From Paenibacillus pabuli (GTDB taxonomy: Bacteria > Bacillota > Bacilli > Paenibacillales > Paenibacillaceae), in NCBI RefSeq assembly GCF_023101145.1, contig NZ_CP073714.1:4154001-4218000 (forward strand): a stretch of 64,000 bases of DNA, given 5' to 3'. Both the position numbers and the translations under genes were made by a program. Shown here in pieces: positions 1 to 9,506 of the stretch. The notes under the pieces are model-generated. The model searched no databases and was not told the DNA's origin. It saw nothing but the letters and a program-made list of their open reading frames with translations. Positions within the stretch are counted from its first letter, which is position 1; every line of letters starts with the position of its first letter.

Positions 1-671
1 GCCACGATATTCCCGGAGTTCAGACCAAGAATTCTTTTACTGTATTTTGGAGCCAGGTTAATCTGATGCAAGGTAATAATCATGGTCAATTTCTCTTCCT
101 CATGGATTTCCATCAGAAGATCCATAATAGAATGGGATGTTTTGGGGTCCAGACTGGCAACAGGCTCATCGGCAAGCAGTATCTTCGGCTGTTGAACCAA
201 GGCTCTCGCAATAGCAATCCTTTGCATTTGCCCACCGCTCAAGCTGTCGGCTCTTTGATTCCGTTTCTCAACTAATCCTACCTTCTCCAGGTAATGAAGA
301 GCTAATTCGTAGTCTTCCTTTTTATATATCTTGAATAAAGAGGGCAGGGTCGGATTATAGGACAGGCGTCCACTGAGCACGTTATCCAGTACTGTGAGCC
401 GCTTGACAAGGTTAAAATTTTGAAAGATCATTCCGATATTTTTTCTTAACAGCCGTATTTCCTTTTTATTGGTTGGCAGCTTTTTTCCATCGATGTAGAT
501 ACTGCCTGAAGTTGCTTCAACCAACCCGTTCAAACACCTTAGCAGGGTTGATTTGCCGGCCCCACTGGGGCCGAGCAGCACAACTGCGTCATTGCTCTCA
601 AAGGAGCAATGAATATTATTTAAAATGGTTTCTTGACCATAAGACTTGACCAAGTCAACTACTTCAATCAT
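1..671 (-). CDS. phnC: Phosphonate-type ABC transporter ATP-binding protein PhnC, 3' end outside the window
   Basis: The gene runs off the left edge, and 223 codons from the ATG at 671 are visible. The translation has Walker A GPSGAGKST near residues 34-42, the signature LSGGQMQR, Walker B ILLADEP, a D-loop SLDP and the H-loop histidine in ITLHQ. Strong similarity to PhnC is recognisable in the stretch around NLVKRLTVLDNVL. PhnC is the cytosolic ATPase of phosphonate or phosphite importers of the PhnCDE type. It directly follows a PhnD-type binding-protein gene, with 24 bases between them, which supports the assignment. A PhnE permease would be expected just beyond the edge but is not visible. 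The exact substrate cannot be read from the ATPase. Confidence 0.88.
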   Translation of the reverse strand, partial: MIEVVDLVKSYGQETILNNIHCSFESNDAVVLLGPSGAGKSTLLRCLNGLVEATSGSIYIDGKKLPTNKKEIRLLRKNIGMIFQNFNLVKRLTVLDNVLSGRLSYNPTLPSLFKIYKKEDYELALHYLEKVGLVEKRNQRADSLSGGQMQRIAIARALVQQPKILLADEPVASLDPKTSHSIMDLLMEIHEEEKLTMIITLHQINLAPKYSKRILGLNSGNIV

Positions 672-695
672 TGTCTTCCTCCGTTGTAAATAAGA

Positions 696-1600
696 CTATT
701 TCATTTTAGTAAGATCCAGGTTCAATATTTTTGCAATTTCCCGTAAATCGTCATAAGCCGTGTCCGTCGTTTCACCATATTTGTCCAATCCCAACGCCTT
801 CAAAGATTCGGGGGATTCCTTATCCATGTCAAGATATGCCTGTTTAATTTTCCCAACCAAACCGCGATCCAGATCATTTCGTACCGCTACGGGTGAGGTA
901 GGAATGGGAGCAGACTCATGAATAATATCTACATCCGGGAGCAGGTTTTTCTCCATCATGGATTTATACTCGGTATCGGGTGTAGCGCCGGCATCTACTT
1001 TTTTATTCTGCACGGACAGGGCCGAAGCATCCCCTCCACCTGCATAGATCGAAGTGGAAAAATCTTTGTCAGGATCAATCCCGTTTTTCAGCAGTTCGTT
1101 TCTAGGTACTAAATTTCCTGAAGTGGATGCCGGGTCAATAAATGCAAAGGTCTTTCCTTTAAGGTCGGAAATACTTTTAATTCCGAGTCCTTGCGCGCAA
1201 GGATAACACTCTTGTATGTGGGCAATCCAGTATCTAGCGTAACCTTCGACACGATCGCCTCAGCATTGGCCTTGTCGGCAGCCAGCAAATATGAAAAAGG
1301 TCCTAAATGAGCCACGTCAATTTGCTTGCTTCTCATTGCTTCCACGACAGCTGTATAATCATTGGCCACAAAGATTTCAACTTCCAGGCCGAGCTTCTTG
1401 GACAGATACTGTTTTAATGGCTCCATCTTGGATTCAACATTTTCACTGTCTTCGCTAGGAATAACCCCGATTCTCAACTTTTCAGGCTGGCTGCTTTTAG
1501 CATCTTCAGTGTTTTGGGTACCTTGTGCAGTGAATCCAATTGTTGCGAAGATGAACAGAATACACAATAAGGGGATAAGTGCTTTTCTGACGTTAGACAT
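696..1600 (-). pseudogene. phnD: Phosphonate-binding lipoprotein-like PhnD, broken by a one-base frameshift
   Basis: The reading frame from ATG 1600 begins with a hydrophobic signal segment (residues 5-24) and continues as a typical PhnD: LRIGVIPSED, then MRSKQIDVAHLGPFSY, which forms the ligand pocket. At about 1184-1187 the frame shifts: after ARKDS the expected GIKSISDLKGKTFAFIDP continues in another frame, which stays open to the stop at 696 and contains STSGNL, GGGDASAL and the C-terminal helix. One missing base explains everything. ATG 1600 is chosen because GAGAGGAG precedes it; an upstream in-frame ATG at 1648 lacks this. It is either a real inactivating mutation or a sequencing error. 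PhnD is the extracytoplasmic binding component feeding PhnC and PhnE. Confidence 0.85.
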
Positions 1601-1644
1601 GATATTGCTCCTCTCAAATCCGTTCATGTGTATACCTTGAGGAT

Positions 1645-2403
1645 TCAATCCTTGGCATGCCCTAAGAAGGCAAAAGATGAATAAGCCAGCAGCGTCGTTA
1701 AATGCGTATAGTAATATTGAACCCCTTGCTCCAGACGTCTCGGCGTTATTTCAAGATTCCCTGCCGTACCTGCCACCATACCTGATTCAATGATTTTTGA
1801 GAAAGCATCATCCATAACCTTTTGTACTATAGGATGCCCGGCATTTCCGAGATGTCCAAGAGATTGAGAAAGGTCGGACGGACCTATAAACAACACGTCG
1901 ATTCCTTCCACTTTTGCGATAGAATCAAGGTGATCAACAGCATCCTTATCCTCAATTTGGACGCAGACCAACAGATCTTCATTAGCCTGCTCGGCATATT
2001 CGGTTAACGAAATCCCGAATCCGTAATTGGCAGAGCGTGTTCCCACGGCCAAGCTTCGTTTGCCGATCGGATGGTATTTTACAGCGTTGATGACTTCCTG
2101 AGCCTCTTCCGCAGAGCTGACGTGGGGAGCTTGTATCCCCATCACACCACGATCCATGTATTGTCCGATCAGTTCCGAATCGTTCTTTTGCGGCCTAATG
2201 ATCGGTGTAATGTTGCTTGCTTCGGCTGCCATGACCATATATTCAACGGTTTCCAAGGTGATAGAACCATGCTCGCAATCAATTAGCACCCAATCGTATC
2301 CTAATTTCCCGGCCATTTCTACAAGCTGGACAGAAGGGATCATGATAGAGACCCCTAACGCCGCTTTACCTGCTAACAGTTTTTCCTTCATCTTGTTTCG
2401 CAA
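1645..2403 (-). CDS. HpcH/HpaI aldolase family protein
   Basis: This 252-residue TIM-barrel protein matches the family of metal-dependent class II aldolases that cleave 4-hydroxy-2-oxo acids to pyruvate or oxaloacetate and an aldehyde (HpaI, RhmA, GarL). Visible family residues are the base in DCEHG (H45), R70 in IIRPQ, metal ligands E151 in VQIE and D177 in FIGPSDLS. The length is normal. The start is a TTG at 2403, with AGGAGG seven bases upstream; the next ATG lies inside the coding region. It sits between the M20 peptidase and PhnD genes in a minus-strand operon, so its substrate is presumably an intermediate of that pathway. The substrate cannot be named from sequence. Confidence 0.85.
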   Translation of the reverse strand: MRNKMKEKLLAGKAALGVSIMIPSVQLVEMAGKLGYDWVLIDCEHGSITLETVEYMVMAAEASNITPIIRPQKNDSELIGQYMDRGVMGIQAPHVSSAEEAQEVINAVKYHPIGKRSLAVGTRSANYGFGISLTEYAEQANEDLLVCVQIEDKDAVDHLDSIAKVEGIDVLFIGPSDLSQSLGHLGNAGHPIVQKVMDDAFSKIIESGMVAGTAGNLEITPRRLEQGVQYYYTHLTTLLAYSSFAFLGHAKD

Positions 2404-2430
2404 AGCAGTATCCTCCTAAAACATTGATTT

Positions 2431-3570
2431 TTATTCACGACTCAATCGTTTAATCAGGTTAGCCAGCAGCCTTGTTCTCGGCACCAGGCTTTCGATATCC
2501 AAAAACTCCTCCGCTGTATGCGCGTTACCGCCACGCGGACCTAATGCATCAATCGTAGCTATGCCTACTGCCGAAGTCAGGTTGCCGTCCGATCCTGAAC
2601 CTATTTTCATATCCATTAATGACTCTCCCAGCTGCCGCGCTTCTTCTTGCACGATTTTCAATAAATGCTCGGATTTCTCCGTTTTGATCATCGGAGGTCT
2701 TGTAATACTGCCTTGCAAAATTAATGTTGTTCCTTCAGTCGTTGCCGCCCCGCAAATATGTCTGATTTTGCGCTCCAACTCCACAGCCTGTTCCAATGTC
2801 TCCATTCGTACATCAATAGAAGCCTTGGCCTGGGCTGCAATCGTGTTGGGAGTCGTTCCGCCGCTAATCACCCCGACATTGACATGGATGCCTGCACTTG
2901 AATCGGTCAGCGCATGAAGTTGAATAATTTTATGCGCAAGTTCGCCAATGGCGCTTCGTCCCTTTTCCGGTTCCTCCCCGGAATGCGCCGCCTTACCGGT
3001 TACATGCAGTTCGAATTTACCTCCGCCGCGCCGACCAGTTATAAGCCTCCCTGTCATATCGCTCGGTTCAACGATCAAAGCATATTTTACACTTGCCACT
3101 TCCCGCTCAATCAATTCCCTGGAATAGATCGAACCGTGCTCTTCATCCGAATTCAGAATGATTTTGACCCGTTTGAAGCTCTCGTCGCCTTGTTCGATCA
3201 ATGATTTTATCGCAAACAGCGTCATGACCAGACTTGCCTTCATATCGTATATGCCGGGTCCGTAGGCAAAGGCTTCATCGCGTGAAAATGGCCGGCTTTG
3301 TGCGGTACCTACAGGAAATACCGTGTCCATATGTCCAATAATCAGGATGTCTGGCTGCTGCACCTCAGGATGAACAATAACCAAATGATCACCCCGCTCG
3401 GACTGCTGATCGACCGCAACTTGAAATCCAAGCCCCTGATAAGCTGAAGCCAGCACATCCCCCACCTGGTTTACACCCATTTTATAAAATGTCCCGCTAT
3501 CGATATTGACAATTTTCTCAATCAGGTCAAGCATGTCCGCTTCCTTGTTATCCCAAAAATTGGTCGGCAT
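2431..3570 (-). CDS. M20 family metallopeptidase (carboxypeptidase G2/ArgE-like)
   Basis: A 379-residue cytosolic zinc amidohydrolase. The dinuclear metal site is complete: H80 and D82 in GHMDT, D109 in GIYDMK, E143 and E144 in DEEHG, E168 in VEPS, and a C-terminal histidine in GNAHTAEEF. A dimerisation-domain insertion with RRGGGKFELHVTGKAAHSG is present, as in carboxypeptidase G2, ArgE and DapE. Members hydrolyse N-acyl amino acids, dipeptides or folate-type amides. The stop of the upstream phosphodiesterase gene lies seven bases before its ATG, and AAAGGATGAG serves as the binding site, so the two are translationally linked. In context it may deacylate an imported compound before transamination. 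That is inference. Confidence 0.85.
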   Translation of the reverse strand: MPTNFWDNKEADMLDLIEKIVNIDSGTFYKMGVNQVGDVLASAYQGLGFQVAVDQQSERGDHLVIVHPEVQQPDILIIGHMDTVFPVGTAQSRPFSRDEAFAYGPGIYDMKASLVMTLFAIKSLIEQGDESFKRVKIILNSDEEHGSIYSRELIEREVASVKYALIVEPSDMTGRLITGRRGGGKFELHVTGKAAHSGEEPEKGRSAIGELAHKIIQLHALTDSSAGIHVNVGVISGGTTPNTIAAQAKASIDVRMETLEQAVELERKIRHICGAATTEGTTLILQGSITRPPMIKTEKSEHLLKIVQEEARQLGESLMDMKIGSGSDGNLTSAVGIATIDALGPRGGNAHTAEEFLDIESLVPRTRLLANLIKRLSRE

Positions 3571-3576
3571 CGTATC

Positions 3577-5085
3577 TCATCCTTTCTTTGCGGCTTTCAA
3601 AAGAGCTTCTTTCGTATATTCACAAAAACAATCGGTGAGATATGTCGTTCCATTCGTATCAGCGATCCGAATTCCTTTTACTCGTTCTGAATCCGCATAT
3701 AATTCCTCATACTTGACTTCTTCATGCTGAACCGCCTGCTCTTCGCAGCCTGTCAGACCTTCAAATAAAACCCTTCCTGTAAAGCCGCTTTCACCCGTAA
3801 CCCCAACTAGGTGCAAAGCCGTTGGCGCAATATCAATAATGCCTGCCGGAATATCCGTCACATGACCTTTTTTAAAGCTTGGGCCAAATCCCATGCAAAA
3901 CGGTCGCATATCCTCATTCCGGATAGAGCCATGGTAGGCTTTATTCTCCGTCTTGGAGTTTAAATAATGAACAACGCCTCGAATGCCATCCGGATTGATT
4001 TCATCGGTCCACGCTGGAACAACGGCCAACAGAGGGGCTCTATCATGAGTAATGCTTCCGATCACCGCACTTAAAGGCAGAGCATTGTTCAGCTGCTGAT
4101 GAAGCGGTTCTCTCGCCAACAGCATACCGCACCAAGGTTGATCAGATAGCCAGTCAGCGAAGGCCTGCAATTCCTCGAGTTGATTCTCATCCCCATAAAT
4201 GAAAGCGTCCACCGCGATAAAATTCAGTTCTCTATTCAATTCTTTCCGGGCTTGTTTCATATAATGCTCCAGACTACCGACCATATGCGCTGTCGAATGT
4301 CCGTGATCGCTAATGAGCATAATATCCAACTCATCCTCGAGGCCAATCCGCGAGACAGCTTCCAAAATCTCGGACAAACATTGATCCACCAGCCTTAGGG
4401 CTTGTTTAGCCTCTGGCGATGCGATGCCGCAATAATGCTGCGTTTCGTCCGGTTCAGGAAGCCACAGCACCATAACGGTATTCTGCTCATCAGGCAATTG
4501 CTGTTCAATAAGCGTGCGAACGGCCCATAAAGTGCGTTCCTTCTTGCGGATCGAAACATCGGTTTCGTCAGCGACCGCGCCTCGGGCAGCATGCAATTCG
4601 CTGAGCTCTGGAACACCATAGTCGGTAGATGGATTCATGACATGCTGCGGATGGTTAAAGTTCCAGAGCAATGAAGCTCCGGGTGAACTTCCGCCCGAAA
4701 CCGTCAAGCGCAAGTTCGCCTGGGCCAACCGATCACCGAGCGTCGGACGCAAGAGCAGCTCTTCCCCCGTTCGCTGCTGAAATTGCAATATTTCCCGATG
4801 GTCACCTGTCTGCAGCAGTCCGTCTTCCGAAAAGTGAGGTGCGTACATGAGATTGCCCATCAGACCATGCTGCCCCGGATAGGATCCGGTCGTTAAAGAG
4901 GCCATACATACCCGTGTCAGCGACGGATAAGCCGAATAAAAAGATTTGAACAGCGTGCTGCTTTTCATTAACTCGCAATACGTAGGCATTGTATCGGCAT
5001 TAACCTGATCAGGCCTTAATCCGTCCGTTCCGATAATAAGTACCCGCCGTCCCGAAGGACTTTTCTTTCCAGATGTTTCTCCCAT
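3577..5085 (-). CDS. Alkaline-phosphatase-superfamily type I phosphodiesterase / nucleotide pyrophosphatase-like enzyme
   Basis: A 502-residue protein of the PF01663 type. Metal and catalytic motifs are seen in order: D21 in IGTDGLRPD, a putative nucleophile T57 in YPSLTR, N78 in HGLMGN, D and H in EPDETQHY, and the DHGH pair in ISDHGHSTAH. No signal peptide or membrane segment is present, so it should act in the cytosol on an imported substrate. Relatives hydrolyse phosphodiesters, and some superfamily members cleave phosphonoacetate. It is followed seven bases later by the M20 gene and preceded by a Ugp-like importer, whose known relatives take up glycerol-3-phosphate and its diesters. A role on an organophosphorus compound is therefore plausible but unproven. 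Confidence 0.8.
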   Translation of the reverse strand: MGETSGKKSPSGRRVLIIGTDGLRPDQVNADTMPTYCELMKSSTLFKSFYSAYPSLTRVCMASLTTGSYPGQHGLMGNLMYAPHFSEDGLLQTGDHREILQFQQRTGEELLLRPTLGDRLAQANLRLTVSGGSSPGASLLWNFNHPQHVMNPSTDYGVPELSELHAARGAVADETDVSIRKKERTLWAVRTLIEQQLPDEQNTVMVLWLPEPDETQHYCGIASPEAKQALRLVDQCLSEILEAVSRIGLEDELDIMLISDHGHSTAHMVGSLEHYMKQARKELNRELNFIAVDAFIYGDENQLEELQAFADWLSDQPWCGMLLAREPLHQQLNNALPLSAVIGSITHDRAPLLAVVPAWTDEINPDGIRGVVHYLNSKTENKAYHGSIRNEDMRPFCMGFGPSFKKGHVTDIPAGIIDIAPTALHLVGVTGESGFTGRVLFEGLTGCEEQAVQHEEVKYEELYADSERVKGIRIADTNGTTYLTDCFCEYTKEALLKAAKKG

Positions 5086-5101
5086 GGTTTCTCAGTCCTC
5101 T

Positions 5102-6424
5102 CTATTTATTCAACAGCTCGCGTATCTTGTCGGCAGCTTCCTTCATGGATTGTTGGGCCGGAACATTTTCGGCATAGGTTCTTCCGAGCGCATTTTGGAT
5201 TTCAGACTCAATCTTTTCGAAGTCAGGCACGACCGGGATTCCCTTACCATAAGGAAGTTGGTCGACAGTGATTTTGAAGAACGGATTTTCTTCATAAAAC
5301 TTCGTCATTTCAGGCGCATCAACGGCAGATTTGCGAATCGGCATATATCCGGTATGCTGGGCAAAATAAATGGTTTGCTGCTTATCGGTAAGGAACTTCA
5401 TGAACTTCCAGGCTGCATCTTGCTTTTCCTTCGGTGCCTTCGCCACAATGGCAAGATTTCCCCCAGAGGTCGAAGGAACGGCATATTCTTTAAACTTTGG
5501 TACAAAATCGACGCCAAGCTCAAACTTGACATTATTTTGAATCTGGTTCAGGTCTCCTGTCGAGGCCAGCAGGAAAGCTACCTTGCCGTTTTGGAAATTG
5601 ATCATTTCCTGATCGCCGTCTCTATTCCCGCCCATAGGCTGCATCATGGTTTTATCGTCATATATCATTTTCCGGTACATTTCCAGACCTTGAATCGCCG
5701 GCGCTTGGTCGATCACAACATCCTTATGATCCGGGGTAAGAATATCTCCACCATTGGACCACATCAACGAGTAGTAGTAGAGAGGAGGCAGCAATGACGC
5801 ATAGCCGAATCGTTCTGTCTTCCCATCCTTGACAACGGTCGCTTTCTTCGCAGCGGCCATCATATCATCCCAAGTGGTTACCGGATGCTCTGAATCAAGC
5901 CCGATCTCCTTCACAATATCTTTATTGTAGTACAGGATCGGCGTACTCCGGTTGAAGGGAAGGGTGTATGTCTTTCCTTCAATTAAAGTGTCGTCTACAA
6001 AGCTGTCAACAAAATCGTTGTACTTAAACTCCGGATCATTTTGAATATAAGAGTCAAGCGGCAGCAATGCTTTATTGTAAGCAAAGGCCGGCCAGAATCT
6101 CGCGTTCAACTGAACAACATCCGGTACAGCATTGCCCACAATTGCCGTCAACAATTTCTTGCCAATATTATTCGTACTTTCCTGGAACACCGCATTGACC
6201 TTCACCTCATCTTGCGATTGATTGAATTGTTCGGTCAAATCTTTGATGGTGTCCCCGATCACGCCGCTATTGCCGTACCAGAACTCGATTTGTACCGGAC
6301 CCTGCTTGCTATTTTGCTCTGATGAGGAGGAAGACGAAGCTCCTTGCCCGCAACCTGCAAGTACCATAACCAAACTTGACGCCACGAGAACACTTTTAAT
6401 GAATGTACTTTTCAATGGTTTCAC
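5102..6424 (-). CDS. ABC transporter sugar-binding lipoprotein (UgpB/MalE-like, family 1)
   Basis: A 440-residue extracellular solute-binding lipoprotein. The signal peptide ends in the lipobox LAGC with C25 as the lipidated cysteine, followed by a serine-rich linker and the mature domain starting PVQIEFWYG. The phrases AIVGNAVPDVVQLNARFWPAF, YTLPFNRSTPILYYNKD and KVAFLLASTGDL resemble UgpB, the glycerol-3-phosphate-binding protein, more than maltose-binding proteins. It is the third gene of an importer set, after two permeases, with no ATPase gene. The unusual downstream partner is a phosphodiesterase, which would fit a phosphorylated or diester ligand. Ligand assignment is inference. Confidence 0.85.
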   Translation of the reverse strand: MKPLKSTFIKSVLVASSLVMVLAGCGQGASSSSSSEQNSKQGPVQIEFWYGNSGVIGDTIKDLTEQFNQSQDEVKVNAVFQESTNNIGKKLLTAIVGNAVPDVVQLNARFWPAFAYNKALLPLDSYIQNDPEFKYNDFVDSFVDDTLIEGKTYTLPFNRSTPILYYNKDIVKEIGLDSEHPVTTWDDMMAAAKKATVVKDGKTERFGYASLLPPLYYYSLMWSNGGDILTPDHKDVVIDQAPAIQGLEMYRKMIYDDKTMMQPMGGNRDGDQEMINFQNGKVAFLLASTGDLNQIQNNVKFELGVDFVPKFKEYAVPSTSGGNLAIVAKAPKEKQDAAWKFMKFLTDKQQTIYFAQHTGYMPIRKSAVDAPEMTKFYEENPFFKITVDQLPYGKGIPVVPDFEKIESEIQNALGRTYAENVPAQQSMKEAADKIRELLNK

Positions 6425-6448
6425 CTCGTTGTTTTAATGGCTTATCGC

Positions 6449-7285
6449 TTACTTCAAACCCGTAGTGGCCACACCTTTAACAATAAACTTCTGCATGGAA
6501 ATGAAGATTACGACTAATGGAGCGATAATGACTGCAGCAGCGGCCATGACCAGATTCCACTGCGTTCCTCCGCTTCCTCCGCCGCCTTCTTCCATAAATC
6601 GCGACAGTCCTAACTGAACGGTCCGCAAACTTTCATTGTTGGTTACAATGAGCGGCCAAAACAGTTCATTATAATTCCAGATAAAGGACAACAAAATATA
6701 CGTCACAACAGCAGCTCCCGATAAAGGCATCATGAGATGACGCATGATTCTGGTGTGTCCGCAGCCATCGAGGATAGCGGCTTCCTCAAGCTCTTTCGGC
6801 ACCTGCATAAAGGCTTGCCGCAGCATAAATATGCCAAAGGCTTTTACGGTGAAGGGCGCGATCAAGCCCATATACGTATCCACCCACCCCAATTGTTTGA
6901 TGGTTAAAAAATTAGGGATAAACGTAACCTGGTCCGGAATCATCATGGTAGCTAGCACCAAGAGAAACAGAAACCCGCTTCCCTTAAACCGCAGTCTGGC
7001 AAAGGCATAAGACGCTGGAATGATCAATAGCAGTTGAATCACGATCGTGATACTTGCTGTAAATAAGCTATTGAATAGATACCGGCCCAGCGGAGCCAGC
7101 TTCCATATTTCCATGTAGTTTTCCCAGCGGAACACTTGCGGGATCAACGTAGGAGGAAACATGTACACTTGATCAACGCTCTTCAATGAATTGCTCAACA
7201 TCCATATAAAAGGAAATAACATGACGATCGAAAAAAGACTCAAAAGGGAGAATCCGAACCATCTAAATGCAACTTGCAATTTCAT
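6449..7285 (-). CDS. Carbohydrate ABC transporter permease (UgpE/MalG-like)
   Basis: A 278-residue integral membrane protein with about six hydrophobic segments, beginning with one near residues 8-28. The cytoplasmic EAA loop that contacts the ATPase reads EEAAILDGCG. ATG 7285 is used because it overlaps the stop of the upstream permease in TAATG and has AAAGGTGGG upstream; a GTG 15 bases earlier is possible. It pairs with the other permease to form the channel for the neighbouring binding protein. Family similarity to UgpE is suggested by the PPTLIP and ATMMIPDQVTFIPNF motifs. Confidence 0.88.
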   Translation of the reverse strand: MKLQVAFRWFGFSLLSLFSIVMLFPFIWMLSNSLKSVDQVYMFPPTLIPQVFRWENYMEIWKLAPLGRYLFNSLFTASITIVIQLLLIIPASYAFARLRFKGSGFLFLLVLATMMIPDQVTFIPNFLTIKQLGWVDTYMGLIAPFTVKAFGIFMLRQAFMQVPKELEEAAILDGCGHTRIMRHLMMPLSGAAVVTYILLSFIWNYNELFWPLIVTNNESLRTVQLGLSRFMEEGGGGSGGTQWNLVMAAAAVIIAPLVVIFISMQKFIVKGVATTGLK

Positions 7286-8229
7286 TAATAGTGCACCCAC
7301 CTTTTGGAGACTTTCATCTGGATAAACGTGATGAGCATAAGGATCACAAATAGCGCCGATGAAGCTGCAGAAGCATAGCCGATATCAAAAAATTCAAAGG
7401 CATTCTGGTAAATGTAATAAATGATCATATTTGTGCTTTCTGCCGGCCCGCCACGGGTCATCGTAAACAGCAGATCGAAATCTTCAAAAGCGCCAATTAA
7501 CGCGACGATCACTACAAACAAGATATAAGGAGAGAGCAGCGGCAGCGTAACCCGGGTAAACAGCTGCAGCCTTCCCGCGCCATCCATCTTGGCCGCTTCA
7601 TACAGGGATTCCGCAATGTTTTGCTTGCCAGCCAGCAGAATCACCATGTAGTAGCCGACCACCTTCCATACTTTCGTAATGATTAGCGCAGCCATGGCCC
7701 AACCCGGCTTGGCCAGCCAAGGAGCGGCAGGCATATGGAAGAAATCAAGCACCCAGTTGATCAGACCAAAATCCTTGTTGTACATCCAAACCCATAGGGT
7801 TCCTATAGCCGCCATTGGTGTAATGTAGGGCAAAAATACGACCGACCTAAACCACCTGACCCCCCGCAGTTTTTCGTCCAGTACAACAGCCAGTACAGTA
7901 GCTAGCAAGACTGTAAAGCCGACGGAGAAGATCCCAAATATAAACGTGTGTCCAACAACCCTCCAAAATTCGGATGCAGTAAGCATCCGAATATAATTGC
8001 CTGCGAAAATCCAGTTAAAATCAGGGGTAATCAGATTCCAGTCCGTCAGGCTAAGAAAAAATGTCATACACATTGGATAAAGATGAAATACAACAAGAAG
8101 AACAATGGCTGGAAGAACCAATACATAAGCAGTCAAGTTCGTATACGCCCATTTGGCCATGCTTTTTTTGTTATTCATCGCTTGCCCGCTCAAGCCCCTC
8201 TTCCTTTCTAAAGCTCCTTGTTTAACCAT
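7285..8229 (-). CDS. Carbohydrate ABC transporter permease (UgpA/MalF-like)
   Basis: A 314-residue membrane protein with about six transmembrane segments after a short basic N-terminus. The EAA loop reads YEAAKMDGAG and is followed by LPLLSP; LWVWMYNKDFGLINW is typical of UgpA relatives. Translation starts at ATG 8229, five bases after AAAGGAG, and overlaps the last codons of the aminotransferase gene, so the two are coupled. A GTG at 8235 is less well placed. The stop codon overlaps the ATG of the next permease. It supplies one half of the membrane channel. Confidence 0.88.
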   Translation of the reverse strand: MVKQGALERKRGLSGQAMNNKKSMAKWAYTNLTAYVLVLPAIVLLVVFHLYPMCMTFFLSLTDWNLITPDFNWIFAGNYIRMLTASEFWRVVGHTFIFGIFSVGFTVLLATVLAVVLDEKLRGVRWFRSVVFLPYITPMAAIGTLWVWMYNKDFGLINWVLDFFHMPAAPWLAKPGWAMAALIITKVWKVVGYYMVILLAGKQNIAESLYEAAKMDGAGRLQLFTRVTLPLLSPYILFVVIVALIGAFEDFDLLFTMTRGGPAESTNMIIYYIYQNAFEFFDIGYASAASSALFVILMLITFIQMKVSKRWVHY

Positions 8230-9433
8230 GTTCACTCCTTTGCAAAGAAGACAACGCCGACCTGATCAACGCAACGGCCTCCTGCAATTGCACCATAGAT
8301 GTAGCATAGGAAAGCCTGATAAAACGAGGAGCCTGAAACATGTCCCCCGGCGTCACTACGACACCTGCTTGATCCAACAAATATTCTGCAAAGTCCTTGC
8401 TGCTGGAAATCGTTCCCTTTTCATAAACAGAGCCAAAATAATGAGACACATCCACCATCAAGTAAAAAGCGCCTCTTGCATCGGGGCATGCCAATCCTTC
8501 CATCGATCGAATTTCACGAATCAGATATTGTCTTCGTTCATCAAAGGATTTTGTCATTTCATCAACCGAATCCCCCTCATCCTTAAGCGCTGCAATCGCC
8601 GCATATTGACCGATCGAGCTTGGATTGGAGGTGGTGTAGCTTTGAAGGACTGTCATAGCGCGAATCACCGGCAATGGGCCGCAGGCGTACCCGATTCGCC
8701 AGCCCGTCATCGCATAGGCCTTGGACAACCCGTTAATCGTAATCGTCCGTGCTTTAATTTCCTCGCTTAAAGCCGCGATCGAGGGAACTTTCTCGCCATA
8801 GTTCAAATATTCATAGATTTCATCCGAAATAATGTAAAGATCATGACGAACAGCGATCATGCCGATAGCATACAACGTTTCTTGATCAAGCACCGTTCCC
8901 GTCGGATTATTGGGATTTGTCAGCAAAATAGCCCGCGTCTTGGAAGTTATTTTACCGGCAAGCCGCTCCACGTTGAGCTGAAAGTCTTGTTCAGGTTCGG
9001 TTTCAACAAACACAGGAACCGCCCCTGCGTAGGCGATCATTTCCGGGTAACTCCCCCAGCAGGGAATCGGCAAAAGCACTTCGTCGCCCTCATTGCAAAT
9101 CGCGAGCAACGCATTCGCTACGGCTTGCTTTGCTCCAGAGGTGATGACCACCCCCTCCGGGCTATAGCTAAGATCGTTATCTCGCTTGAGTTTGTCACAG
9201 ACAGCCTGCCGGACATCATGTGTCCCCTGCACGGGGGTATACTTCGTCACGCCTTTAATGATCGCTTCTATACCTGCATGAGCGATATGAACCGGTGTGG
9301 GAAAATCCGGTTCGCCCACGTTAAGCGCGATTAGCTTGCGGCCTGATCGGCGTAGTGTTTCGACTTTATCTCTTAATTCTGCTCCGATATAAGGATTTAG
9401 CGTACGGGCACGATGACTCAGTTGATCATTCAA
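8222..9433 (-). CDS. Class I/II pyridoxal-phosphate aminotransferase
   Basis: A 403-residue fold-type I aminotransferase of the aspartate aminotransferase Ib group. Seen residues are N176 in NPNNPTG, D204 and Y207 in SDEIY, the PLP lysine K238 in NGLSKAYAMTGWR and a C-terminal substrate-carboxylate arginine in FIRLSYA. It is the first gene of the operon, with a leader of about 120 bases that contains a perfect inverted repeat. Such enzymes exchange an amino group with 2-oxoglutarate; the true substrate could be aspartate, an aromatic amino acid or an amino-phosphonate. The downstream importer, peptidase and aldolase argue for a catabolic role. Confidence 0.88.
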   Translation of the reverse strand: MNDQLSHRARTLNPYIGAELRDKVETLRRSGRKLIALNVGEPDFPTPVHIAHAGIEAIIKGVTKYTPVQGTHDVRQAVCDKLKRDNDLSYSPEGVVITSGAKQAVANALLAICNEGDEVLLPIPCWGSYPEMIAYAGAVPVFVETEPEQDFQLNVERLAGKITSKTRAILLTNPNNPTGTVLDQETLYAIGMIAVRHDLYIISDEIYEYLNYGEKVPSIAALSEEIKARTITINGLSKAYAMTGWRIGYACGPLPVIRAMTVLQSYTTSNPSSIGQYAAIAALKDEGDSVDEMTKSFDERRQYLIREIRSMEGLACPDARGAFYLMVDVSHYFGSVYEKGTISSSKDFAEYLLDQAGVVVTPGDMFQAPRFIRLSYATSMVQLQEAVALIRSALSSLQRSEHG

Positions 9434-9506
9434 TGTTTGGTTTCCCCTTTCACTTCATGTGGTTTCTACAACAAAAGCATAACAAATGAATGTAATATAA
9501 TCGTAA

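Noticed and set aside
5084..5797. A 237-codon open frame on the plus strand.
   Set aside because: It lies antisense to a well-supported binding-protein gene and has no family match; such long shadows are common in GC-balanced genes.
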